Origin: Pseudomonadota bacterium | GTDB lineage: Bacteria; Myxococcota; Polyangia; Polyangiales; Polyangiaceae | Assembly: GCA_023419055.1 (NCBI GenBank) | Contig: JAEZYO010000922.1 | Location: 1-5,671 of the forward strand | DNA: 5,671 bases | Reading direction: 5' to 3' | Shown: one piece after another, positions 3,985 to 5,671 of the stretch | How the letters are laid out: each line of letters begins with the position of its first letter | Numbering within the stretch: position 1 is the stretch's first letter | The notes under the pieces: model-generated | What the model saw: the letters and a program-made list of their open reading frames with translations, nothing else | The model's database searches: none | What the model was told of the DNA's origin: nothing | Translations under genes and position numbers: made by a program

Positions 3985-5431
3985 CCGCGCCGATGTCGGG
4001 CAGCGCAGTGTCGTGTGGTTCGCCGTCGATGTCATCGCCGGAATCCTCGACCACGCTGGCCTGATCGAGCGCGCCACTGGCGCTCGCAGCCAGGTGAAGA
4101 TCATGGGCGGCAGCGTCGACGAACCAGTCGCTTTCCGCTGCTTCGAGGTTCGCGTCGAGCACGGCCTGTGAGTCATCGCGGCCCCTGATGCTGACGACCA
4201 GGTTGTTGGTCAGGGTGACGTCGGTGTTGGGCCAGCGGTGCGAGATCGACGCGAACCCGGTGTCATGCAGCACCGTGTTGTGGAGGACCCGAGCGCCGTG
4301 AGCCTGCTCGAGCTCGATTCCGCTGTCGAAATACTGAAGGCCAAAAGTCGTCGAGATGACGTTGTTGCGGATCACGCCGTCGTAGTGCCCGACGTAGCCG
4401 ATCCCGGGGTACGGGTCGTCGGCGTACGCGCGGTTGGGCTCGGCACCGCCGCCGTCCCCGAGGCCGAAGCCGATGCCTCGCGCACAGTCGATGATGGTGT
4501 TCTGCTCGACGAGCGTGTCCCGCGACGCCGTCCAGAAGTGGATCGCGTGCTCCGCCAGGCCGCCGTTCTCGCAGTAAATGTTCTTGAACGTGTTGCGGCG
4601 CACGACCCAGCCCCGCGCCTGGTGGCCGTCGATGCCACCGGTGTAACACCCACCCGTGTGAGTCGCGACGTGCGTTCGTCCCTCCTCCGTGAGCTCGAGC
4701 AGCGAACATTCGAGCCTGCCCTCGTCCACGTAGGTGTTGGGGGTGGCGCCGCTCGTGTTCACCTTCACGAACTGTTCGCCCCCGTCCAGCACTTTGAGGT
4801 TGTAGAGCCGCACGTGGGTGACGTCGCTGCTGCTGCCGCCCGTCACGTGGATCGGATGAGTGACGGCGCGCATCACCGTCAGATCGGCGATCGTGACGTC
4901 GGAGGCGCTCACGGTGATCACTTCCTCGGTCACGTACTCGCCGTCGATGACGACCGCGTCACGGTTGCCGGAAGCCCCACGCAGGGTGATGCCCGGTTTC
5001 GTCACCTGGATCCGGCGCGCTCCCTCGTCCGCTCCGGTCATCGTGTAAGTGCCGTCCGAAAGCAGAATCGTCGTGCCGGAAGCGGCGTCGGCCACGATGC
5101 TCGGCAGCTCATCGCTCTGCTCCGGCGTCACTTCCACGGTCGGTCCCGTCGGATCGGGCAGCGGTTCACAGTCGCCGTCGTCACCGTTGGGTGCGCCGCC
5201 GCTGTCGCCAGGCTGGCCTGCCTCACCGCCGCCACTGGTGCCGGCATTCGAGCCGCCCGTACCACTGCCGCTCGAGTAGCTCGCTCCGGCGCTCCCTCCC
5301 GTTCCCGATCCGCTGGCGCCCGCATTGCCGTTGCCACCACTCGCGGCGCTGTTCCCCTGGGAAGCTGGCTCTTCCCCACAAGCGCTCGACACGAGCAGCG
5401 TGAAGAGCCCGATCACACCTCTTCGGAGCAT
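3974..5431 (-). CDS. Secreted lipoprotein with right-handed parallel beta-helix domain (485 aa)
   Basis: The start is ATG 5431-5429 and the stop TGA is at 3976-3974. The frame stays open to 5641, but that extension is out of character and overlaps the end of the upstream gene, while this ATG gives a proper lipoprotein signal: R-R at 3-4, a hydrophobic core to about 14, and S-S-A-C with Cys18 as the lipidated residue. Gly at +2 does not suggest inner-membrane retention. Residues 19-87 are a Gly/Ser/Ala/Asn linker. From about 98 a beta-helix begins with A-S-G-T-T-I-L-L-S-D-G-T-Y (117-129), then V-I-D-G (161-164) and repeated S-x-V-T-I-x-x-L-T-V and N-N-x-I/V coils. A conserved block covers H-A-I-H-F-W-T-A-S-R-D-T (295-306) and D-C-A-R-G-I-G-F-G-L-G (315-325). 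The end D-I-D-G-E-P (467-472), then P-D-I-G-A-D-E, is common in secreted beta-helix proteins. It could be a polysaccharide lyase/epimerase relative or a non-catalytic surface protein. No catalytic set is clear. The ribosome binding site is weak. Confidence 0.88.
   Translation of the reverse strand: MLRRGVIGLFTLLVSSACGEEPASQGNSAASGGNGNAGASGSGTGGSAGASYSSGSGTGGSNAGTSGGGEAGQPGDSGGAPNGDDGDCEPLPDPTGPTVEVTPEQSDELPSIVADAASGTTILLSDGTYTMTGADEGARRIQVTKPGITLRGASGNRDAVVIDGEYVTEEVITVSASDVTIADLTVMRAVTHPIHVTGGSSSDVTHVRLYNLKVLDGGEQFVKVNTSGATPNTYVDEGRLECSLLELTEEGRTHVATHTGGCYTGGIDGHQARGWVVRRNTFKNIYCENGGLAEHAIHFWTASRDTLVEQNTIIDCARGIGFGLGDGGGAEPNRAYADDPYPGIGYVGHYDGVIRNNVISTTFGLQYFDSGIELEQAHGARVLHNTVLHDTGFASISHRWPNTDVTLTNNLVVSIRGRDDSQAVLDANLEAAESDWFVDAAAHDLHLAASASGALDQASVVEDSGDDIDGEPHDTALPDIGADER
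5171..5377 (-). repeat. Low-complexity Gly/Ser/Ala linker-coding region of the lipoprotein
   Basis: Codons 19-87 of the lipoprotein encode imperfect repeats of the G-x-G-G-S / A-G-A-S type, such as SGSGTGGSAGAS followed by SSGSGTGGSNAGTS. Such tethers are frequent after the lipid Cys in myxobacterial lipoproteins and hold the domain away from the membrane. The imperfect repeats are likely to vary in length between relatives. Confidence 0.8.
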
Positions 5432-5532
5432 GGGCCCGAGTATCGCACGACCCGTCCGCCATCGGGTGGAACGTCTTTTTGGGGAGGGAGTGCTGCTCTT
5501 GCCCGACGCGCCGTAGCTGTTTCGCTCGGAGT
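5432..5532 (-). promoter_or_regulatory. Intergenic gap upstream of the lipoprotein gene
   Basis: These 101 bases separate the stop of the upstream gene (5533) from the lipoprotein ATG. On the minus strand, GATACT at 5446-5441 is a possible -10 very close to the ATG, but no matching -35 is clear. No terminator hairpin is evident, so read-through from the upstream gene is possible. Confidence 0.25.
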
Positions 5533-5671
5533 TCAGCGATGAGAGCGCTGTCGCCTTCGAGTACGAAGCATGAATCCGAGCAGCAAGGTCAACCAGGGCG
5601 CGACCGTGCCCTTCGTCTCGCTCCCCACTCGACAAGCGCACGAGACGTAGCGGTCGTCCTCACTCTTGCTC
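5533..5671 (-). CDS. C-terminal fragment of a surface protein with a MYXO-CTERM-like sorting tail, 5' end outside the window
   Basis: Read on the minus strand from 5670, the frame is open for 45 codons to TGA at 5535-5533. The fragment contains Y-V-S-C-A-C-R-V-G (8-16), a short hydrophobic stretch A-P-W-L-T-L-L-L-G-F-M-L (24-35) and an Arg-rich end R-T-R-R-R-Q-R. This Cys-x-Cys-Arg, membrane span and Arg cluster order is the MYXO-CTERM sorting signal of Myxococcota. It is processed by myxosortase, a CPBP-type intramembrane protease, and tethers exported proteins at the cell surface. The fragment has no start of its own, because most of the gene lies beyond the window. The preceding residues S-K-S-E-D-D-R are polar, as expected just before the signal. 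The function of the whole protein is unknown. The downstream lipoprotein gene is on the same strand 101 bases away. Confidence 0.75.
   Translation of the reverse strand, partial: SKSEDDRYVSCACRVGSETKGTVAPWLTLLLGFMLRTRRRQRSHR

Noticed and set aside
4238..5542. Long plus-strand open frame (434 aa) opposite the lipoprotein
   Set aside because: It is an antisense shadow: Arg/Val/Ala/Asp-rich, without domain motifs. The minus-strand frame has a signal peptide and a clear fold.
5432..5641. 70-residue N-terminal extension of the lipoprotein
   Set aside because: It would bury the lipoprotein signal inside the protein and overlaps the MYXO-CTERM-like gene end in another frame.

Overview
The window looks like a piece of the chromosome of a myxobacterium (Myxococcota, most likely the Polyangia/Sorangium side). 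The evidence is the high GC content, a MYXO-CTERM-like sorting tail (CxCR, short hydrophobic segment, Arg cluster) in the gene cut by the right edge, a lipoprotein with a long Gly/Ser/Ala linker before a beta-helix domain, and a bacterial glycine-rich RRM RNA-binding protein. The genus assignment is inference. No rRNA, tRNA, CRISPR array, transposase or phage gene was seen.

Layout. (1) 1-330 (+): the C-terminal part of a SnoaL/NTF2-like protein cut by the left edge. It faces a small hypothetical gene at 332-640 (-), and the two stop codons are one base apart. (2) 754-1734 (-): a 326-aa conserved-looking hypothetical protein that may be co-transcribed with the small gene. (3) 1735-1958: a divergent intergenic region with two short inverted repeats. 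(4) 1959-2348 (+): a 129-aa RRM protein with a poly-Gly/Tyr segment and a basic tail. Its start is best placed at a TTG codon with a good ribosome binding site. About 20 bases after its stop lies a 21-bp, nearly unbroken hairpin with a GNRA-type loop. (5) 2504-3931 (+): a three-gene cassette with overlapping ends: ArsR-type repressor, SRPBCC/AHSA1 protein, and RibD-C/dihydrofolate-reductase-like protein. A 44-bp dyad made of four evenly spaced half-sites lies directly against, and overlaps, the first start codon. (6) 3974-5431 (-): a secreted lipoprotein with a right-handed beta-helix domain, convergent with the cassette. (7) 5533-5671 (-): the last 45 residues of a gene with a MYXO-CTERM-like tail.

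How the parts work together. The ArsR, SRPBCC and DHFR-like genes are almost certainly one operon: the overlaps are 23 and 13 bases, and each downstream gene has a strong GGAGG-type site. The dyad is positioned so that bound repressor would cover the promoter end and the translation start, which suggests autorepression relieved by an unknown ligand. The best candidates for a second look are this operator and cassette, and the long hairpin between the RRM gene and the operon. The RRM protein could conceivably bind the RNA hairpin downstream of its own reading frame, but nothing in the sequence proves this.
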